Below are positions 10,601-19,798 of a stretch of 64,000 nt of DNA, in pieces. The stretch's first letter is position 1; the number at the start of each line of letters is the position of its first letter. A model generated the notes under the pieces. The model had not been told where the DNA came from and did no database searches. It saw only the letters and a list, made by a program, of their open reading frames with translations. The stretch is from Nocardia farcinica. GTDB taxonomy: Bacteria; Actinomycetota; Actinomycetes; Mycobacteriales; Mycobacteriaceae. Location: NCBI RefSeq assembly GCF_001182745.1, contig NZ_LN868938.1, forward strand, positions 1,550,001 to 1,614,000, read 5' to 3'. Position numbers and translations under genes: made by a program.

Positions 10601-11018
10601 GGCAGAAGCTGTGCGTGGTGGCGATGGTGCCCGCGTCGAAGTCGGACAGGGCCGTGAGCAGGCGGGCGCGGCGCAGCGCGACCTCGGTGTCGTCGGCGGC
10701 GGCGAGATGGGCGATCAGCTCGTCGCCCGCCGCCCGGGCCGAGTCCGGGTCGGCCAACGCGGCGGCCACCGCGACGAACCGGTCGCGGGCGCGTTCGCGC
10801 AGCTCCTGGGTGGCGGCCCGGCTGAAGGTGACCAGCAGCAACTCGGCGATGCGTACCCCCGCCTCGGCCACGTAGCGCACGGCGAGGCCGACGATGGCGT
10901 GCGTCTTCCCGGTGCCCGCGCTGGCCTCGAGCACCGTGGTGCCCCGCGGCAGCGGGCCGCACGGGTCGAAGGTCTCGGGGGTGACGGGCGCGTGGTCGAG
11001 CGCGAACGGTGTGCTCAC
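7677..11018 (-). CDS. recB: Exodeoxyribonuclease V beta subunit RecB
   Basis: The 3'-5' helicase and nuclease subunit of RecBCD. A Walker A loop ASAGTGKT lies at about residues 32-39, followed by a VDEFQDTDPLQW motif II, a VHASKGLEFP motif, LYVALTRAK, and near the C-terminus the nuclease DxK signature VVVDYKTN. The 1113-residue length is normal. The GTG start at 11018 was chosen over a start 39 bases upstream because it forms a 4-base GTGA overlap with the recC stop, the same junction type as recB-recD. Confidence 0.95.
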   Translation of the reverse strand: MSTPFALDHAPVTPETFDPCGPLPRGTTVLEASAGTGKTHAIVGLAVRYVAEAGVRIAELLLVTFSRAATQELRERARDRFVAVAAALADPDSARAAGDELIAHLAAADDTEVALRRARLLTALSDFDAGTIATTHSFCQRMLDELGLAGERDTAARLVETVDDLVVTVADDLYLHRYARAQPPFGRKEAHTLALAAARDRHARLVPDDEDEPGERVAFAAAVRAETERRKRLAGLRDFDDLLVLLHDVLADPDHGEGACARVRARYRVALVDEFQDTDPLQWDILRRSFHGHTTLVLVGDPKQAIYAFRGAEVLSYLDAVAHADSRKELTRNWRSDAGLLRALDHLQGGAALGHPEISVYPVEATRPWSRLSGPAELITPLRLRCLPRTGAGPLNKSGFPAVGRQRAKVADDLAADLVRLLESGAEVTDGHGAGAVRRPVAAGDIAVLVRTRTQIDVVRAALDRVGVASVLAGGTSVFGTPSATHWLWVLRALEQPHRSDRVRLAAATPILGYPPAEIDRGGADLVGRVSAQLRDAARLFARAGFAAVYERLAAQARLAPRLLGIENGERTLTDLRHIAQLLDQVALADGLGLTALTRWLADRVRDPASGAVADRSRRLDRDAAAVQIATVHASKGLEFPIVYLPFAWDNAKNPYPGSLLFHDDDGTRVLDVGGPDAPGYAQRKLRCEAEEAGEELRLLYVALTRAKCQVVAWWAPAHSTAAAPLHRMILGRPEGGPHVPDRAPVPADTAAVPMFTAWAEPAGAAISVTAVDTAEAVEIRRVRVEPVTGELAAARFDRSLDLLWRRTSYSALTAGAHDLVTDAEPEDVRGPGDEPETPALLSDEPAATAAPSLMNDLPYGAEFGTLVHGVLERIDTDAPDLAAEVRTRCREAAAELLADLDHGVLATALLAVLRTPLGFGTLADIAARDRLSELEFELPLGGGDTPAARAATLGAIAELVRAHLGQADDLSGYPDLLAGLDDVTLRGYLTGSIDAVLRLPGPKFVVVDYKTNRLGTGDLTVGHYTRERMAAEMLRSHYPLQALLYSVALHRYLRWRLPGYDPARHLGGCRYLFVRGMIGPETPPGHGVFDWDPPVPLVLALSDLLAGAEEDR

Positions 11019-14000
11019 GGTTGCCCCTGGGTCTCGGCGGCCAACAGCGGGGTCCACAGCCGCACGGCCAACGCGCCGAAGCGCGTCGGCTCACCGGGCG
11101 AGCCCGCGGGCGCGGGGGCGGCGGCGAGGTGGTCCAGGCGCGGGGCGGTGCCCCACACGTACCGCAGGTGCCGGTCGGTGTGTTCGCCGAATTTGTCGGG
11201 ACCGTTGGGGCCGCCGTCGAATTCGCGCTCGGCCGCGGCGAAGGCGTCCTCGGCCGAGCCGCCGCGCACCCGGCGTTCGGCGTAGGCGGCCGAGGACGCG
11301 GGCGCGATCGGCAGCGGCTCGGTGAGTCCCTCGTCGCGCAGGCGCACCAGGTCGCGCAGCACCGCGACGGCCGCCGGGCGGTCCGGTGCGGTGAGCTCAC
11401 AGCGCCACGCCGGGCGACGGAACTTTCCCCGGCCGGTGGTGACGGCGCGCCAGGACCGGTCCTCGGTGGCGGCCAACGCCAGCAGCGCCACCCACGCCCC
11501 GATCCGGTGCTTGGCCGCGACCCGCGAGAACGTGGTGCGCACCAGCGTCTCCCCGCGGACCTCCGGCACCGTGCCGGTCAACCGGCGGCCGTCGCCGAGG
11601 TCGACGGCGATGTCGACCGCGCGCGGCGCGGCCGCGTAATCCGGCTGCGCGACCCGCACCAGGGTGTCCACCGTGTGTTCGATCTCGTCGAGCACCGCAC
11701 CGCCGAGCCGGAACGGCGGCAGGGTGCCGCGCCGCCACTCCGCGGCGCGCAGTCCCGCCGGGTCCGCGCCGGTGAGCCGGGCCGCGAGCATCCGTTCGCC
11801 CAGTTCCCATTTGGCCAGGCCGTCGAGCTCGATGGGCAACGCGTCGGCGAGGTCCTCCTCGTGCTCGGGAACCCGCAAACCCAGTCGCTGCCAGAGGAAT
11901 CCGCGCACCGGGTGCTCGGCGAAGGCGATGAGGTCGGCGAGTGCGACATCGCCCCGCTCGGCGGGCGGCAGCGGTTCGGGCAGGAACGGCGGCGCCGGCT
12001 CGGGCACCCGGGCGGCGGCGCGGGCCCCGGCCAGCGCGACGGTGTCGAAGCTGAACGGCGCGGCGGGGTCGAAATTGCGGCGATCGAAGCTCTGCAACGG
12101 GTGCCGGGTCAGCACCTGCGCCATCGCGTCGGCGCCGACGTGGGCACGCACCACGTCGAGCAGTTCGGCGACCGGGATCGCGGGCGGGCGCGGCGAGCCG
12201 GTGACCGGGTCGGCGCCGGTGTGGAAGATCAGCAGCCGCTCGCGGGCCGCGAGCACGGCGTCCAGCAGCAGCTGGCGGTCCTCGCTGCGCGGATCCCGTT
12301 CGCCCAGCAGCGGTTCCCGGGCGAGCACGTCGTCGCCGTCGACGCCGCCGGTACGCGGGAAGACGTCGTCGTCCAGGCCGAGCAGCACCACCACCCGGTG
12401 CGGCACCGACCGCATCGGCACCATCGTGCACACCGTCAGCTCCCCGGTGCGGAAGTTGGCGCGTGTGGGCCGGGCGGCCAGCCGATCGGCGAACAGCACC
12501 GCGACGTCGGCCAGCCGCAACGGCACATCCCCGGCGTGCTCGGTGGCGGCCGCGATCTCGGCACGTGCCTCGGTGCGCACCCAGGACTGGCTGTCGGGCA
12601 CGTCGGTGAGCAGTTCCAGCGCCCGCCCGAGCACCTGGGCCCACTCGGTGGCCGGGCGCGGGCCGCGCAGATCGCGCAGGCACACCGCGAGGCGGTCGAC
12701 GAATTCGGCGAAGCGCCCGGCCAGATCGACGTCGTTGCTGTCCACGTCGTCCAGCGGCAGTGCGAGATCCAGCCAGTCGTCGCCGGATTCGTCGGCGGTG
12801 ACGCCGAGCAGGATGCGGTCCACGGCGCCGTTGAGGGTGTTCTGGGCGAAGTCGGCCAAGCCGAACGCCTGCCGCTGCCGCTGCCCGATCCCCCAGCGCG
12901 CGCCCGCCGCGGCGGCCCACTCGCGCAACCGCTCGATGGCGTCGTCGTCGAACCCGCACCGGCGGCGGACGGTTTCGGAGGCGGCGAGGTCGAGCACCTG
13001 CGTCACGGTGACGCGCCCGTCCGCCAGCTCCAGCAGGGTCTGCACGACGGCGAGCAGTGGATTGGTCACACCGCGGCCGCGGTCGGCCAGGCGCACCCGC
13101 AGCAGGTGTGCGGGGTGGGCCGGCTCCGGGGCCTCGTCGGCGCCGCCCCGGGCGCCGAACGCCGCCCGCACCAGCGGCGCGTACGCCTCGACCTCCGGGC
13201 ACATGATCAGCACGTCGCGCGGTTCCAGCGTCGGATCGGCGGCGAACAGGCCGAGCAGACAGTCGCGCAGCACCTCCACCTGGCGCGCGGGACCGTGGCA
13301 GGCGTGCACCTGCACCGTGCCGTCGGCGGGCAGCCGCGCGGGCGGCCACGCGTCGTCGCGGATGCCTGCCTGCACGCCGGCCAGCAGCGAAAGCTGCTGC
13401 GGGGACGGCGCTTCCGGTGCCGACAGCGGCCCGGTGTCGATCGCGCCGGTGCCCGCCAGCCGCTGCTGGAGTTCGCGGACGTCACGAGCCAGCCCGGTGA
13501 GCAGCGGATGCCGGACGGCGCTCGCGCTGGTGTCGGCGGCGCGGGCACGCGCGGGCGGGCGGCCGACCAAGGCCGACCACAGCGCGGGACTGGGATGCAC
13601 CAGCCACACGTCGACCTCGCGGCCCGCGCCCACCGCGTCGAGCACCGCGAGCTGATCGGTGGTCAGGCGCGTGACGCCGAACAGCGAGAGCCGCTCGGGC
13701 AGGTCCAGCAGGCCGGGTTCGGCGCGCAGCCGCTCGCACGCCGGGGCGAGCCGCTCGGCCGGGCTCGGGCTGCCGATCTCGGCGCGCAGCATCCGCCACA
13801 GGCGCGGCTGCCAGCGCAGGTCCGCGGGCACCTCGCCGCCGGCGCCGTCGCCGTCGCCGCCGGCGGCCCAGTCCAGCAGCAGGGCCGGACGCTGCGCGGC
13901 GTAGCTGTCGAACAGGGCGGCCAGCTGCGCGGCGGTGGCGTAGCGCCTGCCGATCCGGTGGTCGCGGCCGCGCGAGGGCGCGCCGAGGTGGCGGGCCAGC

Positions 14001-14353
14001 ACCGCGCACCACGGCTCGGCGACGGCGCGGTCGATCACCCGCAACAGCGTCCACACCACCCGCTGGTGCGCCCACGGGTCGTCCTCGGGCGCGATGCCGG
14101 TGCAGGCGGCCAGCGCCTCGGCGACCAGCGCCGCGGGTGACGGGAAGCGGATGTTGGCGGCGACCCCGTCGCGTCCGCCCGCGGACACGCCGAGCACCGC
14201 GGACAGGCGCTGGGTCAGCCAGCGCTCGACCCCCTTGGCGGGCACCGCGACGACCTCGGCCGCGAACGGATCCGGCTGCGGCACGGCCAATCGCGCGGCG
14301 AGCGCGTCGGCCAGGATGTCCGCGCGCTCGGCCCGTCGGATGTGCAGCGGCAT
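11015..14353 (-). CDS. recC: Exodeoxyribonuclease V gamma subunit RecC
   Basis: The Chi-recognition and scaffold subunit of RecBCD, an inactivated helicase. The 1112-residue protein contains family segments such as PAKGVERWLTQRLS, HACHGPARQVEVL, LLGLDDDVFPR and WQRLGLRVPE, and no intact Walker A, as expected of RecC. The ATG at 14353 is the first start that lines up with the family N-terminus (MPLHIRRAERADILADAL); the frame is open 23 codons further but that part is not conserved-looking. First gene of the operon; its promoter must lie between 14354 and the small gene to the right. Confidence 0.93.
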   Translation of the reverse strand: MPLHIRRAERADILADALAARLAVPQPDPFAAEVVAVPAKGVERWLTQRLSAVLGVSAGGRDGVAANIRFPSPAALVAEALAACTGIAPEDDPWAHQRVVWTLLRVIDRAVAEPWCAVLARHLGAPSRGRDHRIGRRYATAAQLAALFDSYAAQRPALLLDWAAGGDGDGAGGEVPADLRWQPRLWRMLRAEIGSPSPAERLAPACERLRAEPGLLDLPERLSLFGVTRLTTDQLAVLDAVGAGREVDVWLVHPSPALWSALVGRPPARARAADTSASAVRHPLLTGLARDVRELQQRLAGTGAIDTGPLSAPEAPSPQQLSLLAGVQAGIRDDAWPPARLPADGTVQVHACHGPARQVEVLRDCLLGLFAADPTLEPRDVLIMCPEVEAYAPLVRAAFGARGGADEAPEPAHPAHLLRVRLADRGRGVTNPLLAVVQTLLELADGRVTVTQVLDLAASETVRRRCGFDDDAIERLREWAAAAGARWGIGQRQRQAFGLADFAQNTLNGAVDRILLGVTADESGDDWLDLALPLDDVDSNDVDLAGRFAEFVDRLAVCLRDLRGPRPATEWAQVLGRALELLTDVPDSQSWVRTEARAEIAAATEHAGDVPLRLADVAVLFADRLAARPTRANFRTGELTVCTMVPMRSVPHRVVVLLGLDDDVFPRTGGVDGDDVLAREPLLGERDPRSEDRQLLLDAVLAARERLLIFHTGADPVTGSPRPPAIPVAELLDVVRAHVGADAMAQVLTRHPLQSFDRRNFDPAAPFSFDTVALAGARAAARVPEPAPPFLPEPLPPAERGDVALADLIAFAEHPVRGFLWQRLGLRVPEHEEDLADALPIELDGLAKWELGERMLAARLTGADPAGLRAAEWRRGTLPPFRLGGAVLDEIEHTVDTLVRVAQPDYAAAPRAVDIAVDLGDGRRLTGTVPEVRGETLVRTTFSRVAAKHRIGAWVALLALAATEDRSWRAVTTGRGKFRRPAWRCELTAPDRPAAVAVLRDLVRLRDEGLTEPLPIAPASSAAYAERRVRGGSAEDAFAAAEREFDGGPNGPDKFGEHTDRHLRYVWGTAPRLDHLAAAPAPAGSPGEPTRFGALAVRLWTPLLAAETQGQP

Positions 14354-14523
14354 TGCACATTTATACGCCAGCGACCGGCGCGCAACTCGCCCGGCCCGCC
14401 GAGGCGGAGTGAATTGGAACACACCCGGGCGCGCGAGTTCGCCGTGTCACCGCGTCTGTGTCGGACCTGTGTGCGACAGTGCTCAACCGGGAGGAGCTGG
14501 TACGGGGTGGAACGGGAAAGTTC

Positions 14524-14754
14524 ATGTCGAAAGGCTGGTTCGCGTTCATGGGTTCGATGGTCATTCCCTTGGTCCCGAGAAACGGGTTCACGGTGCGCCG
14601 CGTGGGTGACCGCTGGGAACTGGTCAACTCCCGCCACTACGGCCGCGACGTCGTGCTGCACACCTGGCCGCGCGAGCGGCACTCCGAGGCTTTCGAGCAC
14701 TGCTACCGGCTCAACGGCCGCACCGTCGAGGAACTGCGCGCCGCCTTTCACTGA
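14524..14754 (+). CDS. Small uncharacterised protein
   Basis: A 76-residue, mildly basic protein with aromatic patches (WFAFMGSMVIPL, WPRERHSEAFEHCYRL). No family recognised. The ATG at 14524 is preferred because a GGGAAAG site precedes it and the frame upstream looks less protein-like; a GTG at 14458 would add 22 residues. It is divergent from recC. The frame has a normal codon-position GC pattern, which supports it being real. Confidence 0.5.
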   Translation: MSKGWFAFMGSMVIPLVPRNGFTVRRVGDRWELVNSRHYGRDVVLHTWPRERHSEAFEHCYRLNGRTVEELRAAFH

Positions 14755-14853
14755 CGCCGAAACACCCTGCGGGCCAACACAACCGGGGTCGCCGAGCGCC
14801 TAACACATCACCGCGGTGAGCTCAAGACGTGCATCCTGAGCCGTAGTGTGCCA

Positions 14854-15753
14854 ATGTCGTCCCTCGTGCGTTATCCGAAGGCCGCCACCGGGGCCGTCCC
14901 CCGCGTGGCCGCAACCGCCTCTGTCCTGGCCGCCGCGGCGATCCTGATGCCCGGCGCGCCCACCCCGCTGCCCGGCGTCACCGCGCCCGCGGCCCATGCC
15001 GCCCCCGCCGGCTGCTTCGCCGGGTTCGACTGCGACATGAGCAGCCGCATCCGGGCCGCCGACGACTACCTCGCCGGCCGCCCCGGCGTCACCGGCTACG
15101 TGCTGCGCGACCGCGTCTCCGGTGCGGTGTACGCCAACGAGCACGCCGAGGACTCGGTGTGGACCGCCTCCACCATCAAACTGGCGATCGCCGCCGACCT
15201 GCTCAACCGCGCCCGCGTCGGCGCGATCGTGCTGACCCCCGAGGACCGCGGCCTCATCGAGTCCATGCTCGCCACCTCCAACGACGCCGCCACCGACCTG
15301 CTGTGGAACAAGTACGCGGGCCCGGACCGGATGGCCTACAACAACGCCTTCCGCGCCAACGGCATGGTGAGCCTGGTGCCGCAACCCACCAGCACCGCGC
15401 TGTTCCCCGACTGGTCGTTCCAGAAGTGCACCGCCGCCGATCTGGACCGGATGATGAACCACGTGCTCGACGTCATGCACCCCGACGATCGCGCCTACCT
15501 GCTCGACCGCATGCGGGCCGTCGACTCCAATCAGCACTGGGGCGTGTGGGGCGCGGGCGAGTCGATGCGTCCGGGATTGAAGAACGGCTGGTCCGAGGAG
15601 CAGGGCGGCTGGGTGGTCAACTCGGTCGGCTTCGCCGGGCCGGGCGAGCGCTACACGCTGGCGATCATGACGTCGATGGGCGGCGAAGGCGGCTACACCG
15701 AGGGTGCCGACACCGACACCCAGCTGGCGAAACTGCTGCTCGCGGGGCGCTGA
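14854..15753 (+). CDS. Secreted class A beta-lactamase-like serine hydrolase
   Basis: A 299-residue exported protein of the beta-lactamase/penicillin-binding fold. After an Ala-rich signal peptide (likely cut near AHA-AP, residue 49) it has the SxxK catalytic motif STIK at 106-109 and an SND triad at 142-144. KNG at 243-245 stands in the place of the usual KTG. This resembles the non-classical mycobacterial proteins related to LppW rather than a true resistance enzyme. A GTG six bases upstream could also be used. Two Cys pairs (54/60 and a later Cys) may form disulphides outside the cell. It stands alone between recC and ndh. Confidence 0.75.
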   Translation: MSSLVRYPKAATGAVPRVAATASVLAAAAILMPGAPTPLPGVTAPAAHAAPAGCFAGFDCDMSSRIRAADDYLAGRPGVTGYVLRDRVSGAVYANEHAEDSVWTASTIKLAIAADLLNRARVGAIVLTPEDRGLIESMLATSNDAATDLLWNKYAGPDRMAYNNAFRANGMVSLVPQPTSTALFPDWSFQKCTAADLDRMMNHVLDVMHPDDRAYLLDRMRAVDSNQHWGVWGAGESMRPGLKNGWSEEQGGWVVNSVGFAGPGERYTLAIMTSMGGEGGYTEGADTDTQLAKLLLAGR

Positions 15754-15941
15754 GCGCGACGTTCGCGCCGCGCAGGCCGACCGCCGCCGCGCCCGACCGG
15801 GCGCCGCGGCCCGCCCGCGGTCGCGACGCACCACGCCGTAGTGCGTCCTCGTCGTGACGACCGCACAGCGGCCGACTACCGTTGTGCGTGTCAGGAGAAC
15901 CGTTGGCGGGGTGAGCCCCGGGTCTGTCGAGGAGCACGACG

Positions 15942-17372
15942 ATGAGCAATCGGACCGGCGAGAACCGTCGTCATCAGGTGGTGGTGATCGGCTCGGGCTT
16001 CGGCGGCCTGTTCGGCACCAAGCACCTCAAGCGCGCCGACGTGGACGTCACCCTGATCTCCAAGACTTCCACCCATCTGTTCCAGCCGCTGCTCTACCAG
16101 GTCGCCACCGGCATCCTGTCGGTCGGTGAGATCGCTCCCGCGACCCGCCTGGTGCTGCGCAAGCAGAAGAACGCGAGGGTGCTGCTCGGCGAGGTGATCG
16201 ATATCGACCTGGAGGCCAAGACGGTCACCTCCCGGCTGCTCAACCAGAACACGGTCACCCCGTTCGACAGCCTCATCGTCGCCACCGGAGCCCAGCAGTC
16301 GTATTTCGGCAACGACCAGTTCGCCACCTACGCCCCCGGCATGAAGACGATCGACGACGCCCTCGAGCTCCGCGGCCGCATCCTCGGCGCGTTCGAGGGC
16401 GCGGAGCTGGCCACCACCCAGGAGATGCGCGACCGGCTGCTCACCTTCGTCGTCATCGGCGCAGGCCCCACCGGTGTGGAACTGGCCGGGCAGATCGCCG
16501 AACTCGCCGACCGCACACTGGAAGGCACCTTCGACAACATCGACCCGCGCGACGCCCGCGTCATCCTCATCGAGGGTGCGGGCGCGGTGCTCGGCCCGAT
16601 GGGTCCCAAGCTCGGCGGCAAGGCCCAGCGCAGGCTCGAACGGATGGGCGTGGAGATCCAGCTCAACGCCATGGTGACCGATGTCGACGCGCACGGTGTC
16701 ACGGTCAAGGACGCCGACGGCACCATCCGCCGCATCGAGTCCTCGTGCAAGGTGTGGTCGGCGGGCGTGCAGGCCAGCCCGCTGGGCAAGATGCTGGCCG
16801 AGCGCTCCGCGGGCACCGAGGTGGACCGCGCCGGTCGCGTCATCGTCGAGCCCGATCTCACCATCAAGGGTCATCCGAACGTCTTCGTCGTCGGCGACCT
16901 GATGTCGGTGCCGGGCGTGCCCGGCCAGGCGCAGGGCGCGATCCAGGGCGCCACCTACGCCGCCAAGCAGATCAAGGCCGGGCTGCACGGCCAGCGGCCC
17001 GAGGACCGCAAGCCGTTCAAGTACTTCAACAAGGGCAGCATGGCGACCGTCTCGCGGTTCAGCGCCGTCTGCCAGATCGGCAAGCTGGAGTTCGGCGGGT
17101 TCATCGCCTGGTTGGCCTGGCTCGCCCTGCACCTGTACTACCTGATCGGCTACCGCAGCCGCATCATCACCTGCATCCAGTGGTTCGTCACCTTCCTCGG
17201 CCGCAGCCGCGGGCAGATGGCGGCCACCGAGCAGTGGGTGTTCGCGCGGCTCGCCTTGGAACAGGTCAACGAGGACCAGGCCGACGCCGACGAACTGGCG
17301 GCGGCGCTGGGTGCGCCACCGGCGGCCGGGTGGGCACCGGGGAGCAAGGCGGCGGATCAGCGCGCCTCCTGA
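15942..17372 (+). CDS. ndh: Type II NADH dehydrogenase (NADH:menaquinone oxidoreductase)
   Basis: A single-subunit, non-proton-pumping enzyme that passes electrons from NADH to menaquinone at the inner face of the membrane. The FAD-binding GSGFGG is at residues 17-22 and the NADH-binding VVIGAGPTGVELAG lies near 160-175. A VFVVGDLM segment contacts FAD, and the C-terminal third has amphipathic/hydrophobic helices (WLAWLALHLYYLIGY) that anchor it. The 476-residue length matches mycobacterial Ndh. The ATG at 15942 is preceded by an AGGAG-type site. It converges on ureD with 24 bases between, the same neighbour as in M. tuberculosis. Confidence 0.95.
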   Translation: MSNRTGENRRHQVVVIGSGFGGLFGTKHLKRADVDVTLISKTSTHLFQPLLYQVATGILSVGEIAPATRLVLRKQKNARVLLGEVIDIDLEAKTVTSRLLNQNTVTPFDSLIVATGAQQSYFGNDQFATYAPGMKTIDDALELRGRILGAFEGAELATTQEMRDRLLTFVVIGAGPTGVELAGQIAELADRTLEGTFDNIDPRDARVILIEGAGAVLGPMGPKLGGKAQRRLERMGVEIQLNAMVTDVDAHGVTVKDADGTIRRIESSCKVWSAGVQASPLGKMLAERSAGTEVDRAGRVIVEPDLTIKGHPNVFVVGDLMSVPGVPGQAQGAIQGATYAAKQIKAGLHGQRPEDRKPFKYFNKGSMATVSRFSAVCQIGKLEFGGFIAWLAWLALHLYYLIGYRSRIITCIQWFVTFLGRSRGQMAATEQWVFARLALEQVNEDQADADELAAALGAPPAAGWAPGSKAADQRAS

Positions 17373-17396
17373 GCGCGGGCGGCGGCTCGTCGTTCA

Positions 17397-18260
17397 TCAC
17401 CGGCGCGGCGACGACTGTGCCGGCAGTGCCGCGGCGTCCGTGAGGCGTTCGGGCGTCGGGGTGTCCGCCAGCCGGTCGCCGAGACCGGTGAAGAGGCTGC
17501 CGCCCGGTGCCAGGGGCAGGCGCGCCGCCGTGACGCCGTGGGTGGCGGCCGGACGGTCGTCGGGGTAGCGGAGTTCGCTCACCAGCGCACGGGGCGCCGT
17601 GAGGACGTCGTCGACGGCGGTGTGCTCGCCCAGCTCGATCCGATGCCGCACCAGCGGCAGGTCGCCGAGGTCGGCGGTCAGGTCACCGCGCCACCGGCCG
17701 TGCCGCTCGCCGCTGCGGCCGATCTGCACGAGTTCCCGCATCCGCAGCCGGGCGTCCGGATCGAGCAGCGCGGTCGTCGCCGTCCGATGTTCGGCGCCGC
17801 CCGCGACGATCATCGCCGGGGTCTCGATGTCCAGTTCGCCGTACGCGGCGACCTCGAATCGCCAGTGCGCCGTGGACACCGGGGTGCCCCGCCCGGGCAG
17901 TGCCAGGGCGGCGGCGACCGCACGCACCGCGAGCCGCGCGCCCGGCCCGACGACGACCGTGATGTCGAGGTGGTCACCGCCCAGCGGAGTCGCCGCGGTG
18001 CCGATGAGGTGGACGGTGTCCGGGCCGGTGCGGCGTGCCGCCAACCCGCCGCCGGCCTCGATGCGCGGCAACGTGCCCGCCTCGGCGACGATGCGGAGCC
18101 GGGTGTGCACCGACGAGCCGCTGTCGGACGACAGCCCCTCGCAGGCACCGGCTCCGGCCGGTGCCGACGCTCCACCGGACAGCCGCGGCACCGGGTGAGC
18201 GGCGAGCGGGCCGGGCCCGGGGCCGCGGCGGTCCGTGCCCGGTTCGGCGTCAGTGGGCAA
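17397..18260 (-). CDS. ureD: Urease accessory protein UreD (UreH)
   Basis: Scaffold protein that binds apo-urease and helps UreF and UreG load nickel. Family segments are seen in the second half ([37 protein letters not shown]). The TTG at 18260 overlaps the end of ureG by 11 bases, giving 287 residues. The first 50 are Pro/Ala/Gly-rich and not typical, so the GTG at 18110 (237 residues, nearer the mycobacterial UreD length) is a serious alternative. It is last in ureF-ureG-ureD and converges on ndh. Confidence 0.88.
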   Translation of the reverse strand: MPTDAEPGTDRRGPGPGPLAAHPVPRLSGGASAPAGAGACEGLSSDSGSSVHTRLRIVAEAGTLPRIEAGGGLAARRTGPDTVHLIGTAATPLGGDHLDITVVVGPGARLAVRAVAAALALPGRGTPVSTAHWRFEVAAYGELDIETPAMIVAGGAEHRTATTALLDPDARLRMRELVQIGRSGERHGRWRGDLTADLGDLPLVRHRIELGEHTAVDDVLTAPRALVSELRYPDDRPAATHGVTAARLPLAPGGSLFTGLGDRLADTPTPERLTDAAALPAQSSPRR

Positions 18261-18966
18261 TGCCGGATGCGGCGCCGTGCCGGTCCGCCTCGGCGATCGC
18301 GGCGAGTTGCTCGCGGACCCAGGCCAGTACCGGGGTCGCGGCGGGGTCGTCGGTGAGCGAGATCAGGGCGGTGGGACGGCCCTGGCGGACCTTGGCGGCG
18401 TCGCGCTCCATCACCCCGAGGTCGGCGCCGACGAGCGGGGCGAGGTCGGTCTTGTTGACCACGAGCAGGTCGGAGTAGGTGACGCCCGGGCCGCCCTTGC
18501 GGGGCACCTTGTCGCCGCCGGCCACATCGATGACGAAGATCTGCACGTCGATGAGACCGGAGGAGAACGTGGCGGTGAGGTTGTCGCCGCCGGATTCCAC
18601 CAGGATCAGATCCAGCGGTGGGTTGGCGGCGATCAGGTCGTCGATGGCGTCGAGGTTGGCGGTGATGTCGTCGCGGATGGCGGTGTGCGGGCAGCCGCCG
18701 GTCTGCACCGCGGTGATGCGCTCGTCGGGCAGCACCGCGTGCCTGCGCAGGAAGTCGGCGTCCTCGGTGGTGTAGATGTCGTTGGTGAGCACGGCCAGCG
18801 AGAGTTCCTCGCGCAGTTGCCTGCACAGCGCCGCGACCAGGGCGGTCTTGCCCGACCCGACCGGTCCGCCGATGCCGATCCGCAGCGGCTCCCCCGGCGT
18901 GCGCTGCCGCTTCGGACGGTCGTGCGCGTGGTCGTGGGGTTCACCGTCGATCAGGTGCGGTGGCAT
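18250..18966 (-). CDS. ureG: Urease accessory GTPase UreG
   Basis: SIMIBI-class GTPase that drives nickel insertion into urease. The P-loop GGPVGSGKT is at residues 33-41. [11 protein letters not shown], the metal-site [12 protein letters not shown] and ESGGDNL follow, and NKTD gives guanine specificity. A short His-rich N-terminus (several His between residues 4 and 15) could bind nickel. At 238 residues it is normal for actinobacterial UreG. It lies 27 bases after ureF and overlaps ureD. Confidence 0.96.
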   Translation of the reverse strand: MPPHLIDGEPHDHAHDRPKRQRTPGEPLRIGIGGPVGSGKTALVAALCRQLREELSLAVLTNDIYTTEDADFLRRHAVLPDERITAVQTGGCPHTAIRDDITANLDAIDDLIAANPPLDLILVESGGDNLTATFSSGLIDVQIFVIDVAGGDKVPRKGGPGVTYSDLLVVNKTDLAPLVGADLGVMERDAAKVRQGRPTALISLTDDPAATPVLAWVREQLAAIAEADRHGAASGIAH

Positions 18967-18993
18967 CGGGTTCTCCTTCTCGGTCGGGCGGGA

Positions 18994-19644
18994 TCAGCTG
19001 GCGAACAGCGGCATGTCCCGCCGCGGATGGCGTTCGGCCAGCACATCCTGCAGCGGGTCGGACAGGGCCGCGAGCCCGGTGACGGCCGCGGCGGCGGTGC
19101 GATCGCACACCGGGGCCAACCGGACGGTGCACGCGGCGATGTCGGCGGGGTCGAGGGCCAGCAGGCGTTGCGCCGCGGTCGCGGCGCCGGTCAGGGTGGT
19201 GTAGACGACGACGCCCGCGATCTCGTCGGGCGCGGCCCCGCACGCGAGCCCCACCGCGCCGAAGGCCGTGGACAGGTGCGGTTTCGACGGCAGCGACCGC
19301 CACTCCGCCTGCGGCCACACCTGTTTGGCCAGTCGCAGCAGCCCGCGCCCCTGCGCCCGGGAGGCCGCGCGGGCGGCGGGTGCGAGCGTCCGGGCGTCGG
19401 CCTCGGCATCGGCCCGGCCCAGCGTCAGCTCGCCGGCGCACACCGCCGCCGCGAGCGACGCCGCCACCAGGCCCGAGGTGGCGACCCGGCGGCGCAGATA
19501 CGCCTCCACGGACGTGAGGTCGCGAACCAGACCGGAGGTGACGGCCTCCTCCACTCCGCCGGAGTGCACGTGGCCGCCGATCGGCAGGCGCGAATCCGCC
19601 AGGGCGTAGAGAATCGCCCGGGGCTGCGCGCCGCTGGAGTTCAT
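18994..19644 (-). CDS. ureF: Urease accessory protein UreF
   Basis: Helical protein that bridges UreD and UreG in the urease activation complex. Family segments include LADSRLPIGGHVHSGGVEEAV at the N-terminus and SSGAQPRA before it; the 216-residue length is normal. In mycobacteria ureF directly follows ureC. Here nothing urease-related lies upstream: the next gene is divergent, and ureC ends at 30425, so ureF must have its own promoter in the roughly 150-base gap to 19799. Confidence 0.93.
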   Translation of the reverse strand: MNSSGAQPRAILYALADSRLPIGGHVHSGGVEEAVTSGLVRDLTSVEAYLRRRVATSGLVAASLAAAVCAGELTLGRADAEADARTLAPAARAASRAQGRGLLRLAKQVWPQAEWRSLPSKPHLSTAFGAVGLACGAAPDEIAGVVVYTTLTGAATAAQRLLALDPADIAACTVRLAPVCDRTAAAAVTGLAALSDPLQDVLAERHPRRDMPLFAS

Positions 19645-19798
19645 CGCCCGATCCTATGCCGGGCGTGTCGGTGCCGCCGGGCGAGCCGGGGTGGGCTGCG
19701 CCACCGGCGTGGGTGTTTCCACTCAGGGCGGGTGCGTGGGTTCACCGGGGCGCGCCGGGCTGCCGGGGTGCGAAGATCCTCGCGGGCAGGAGGTTTCG

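Noticed and set aside
7758..11285. Very long open frame on the plus strand opposite recB
   Set aside because: It is a GC-driven antisense shadow of recB; its product is low-complexity Gly/Arg/Gln/His-rich and recB has clear motifs.
11009..14140. Long plus-strand frame opposite recC
   Set aside because: Same reason: mirrors recC codons, no domain, no ribosome binding site.
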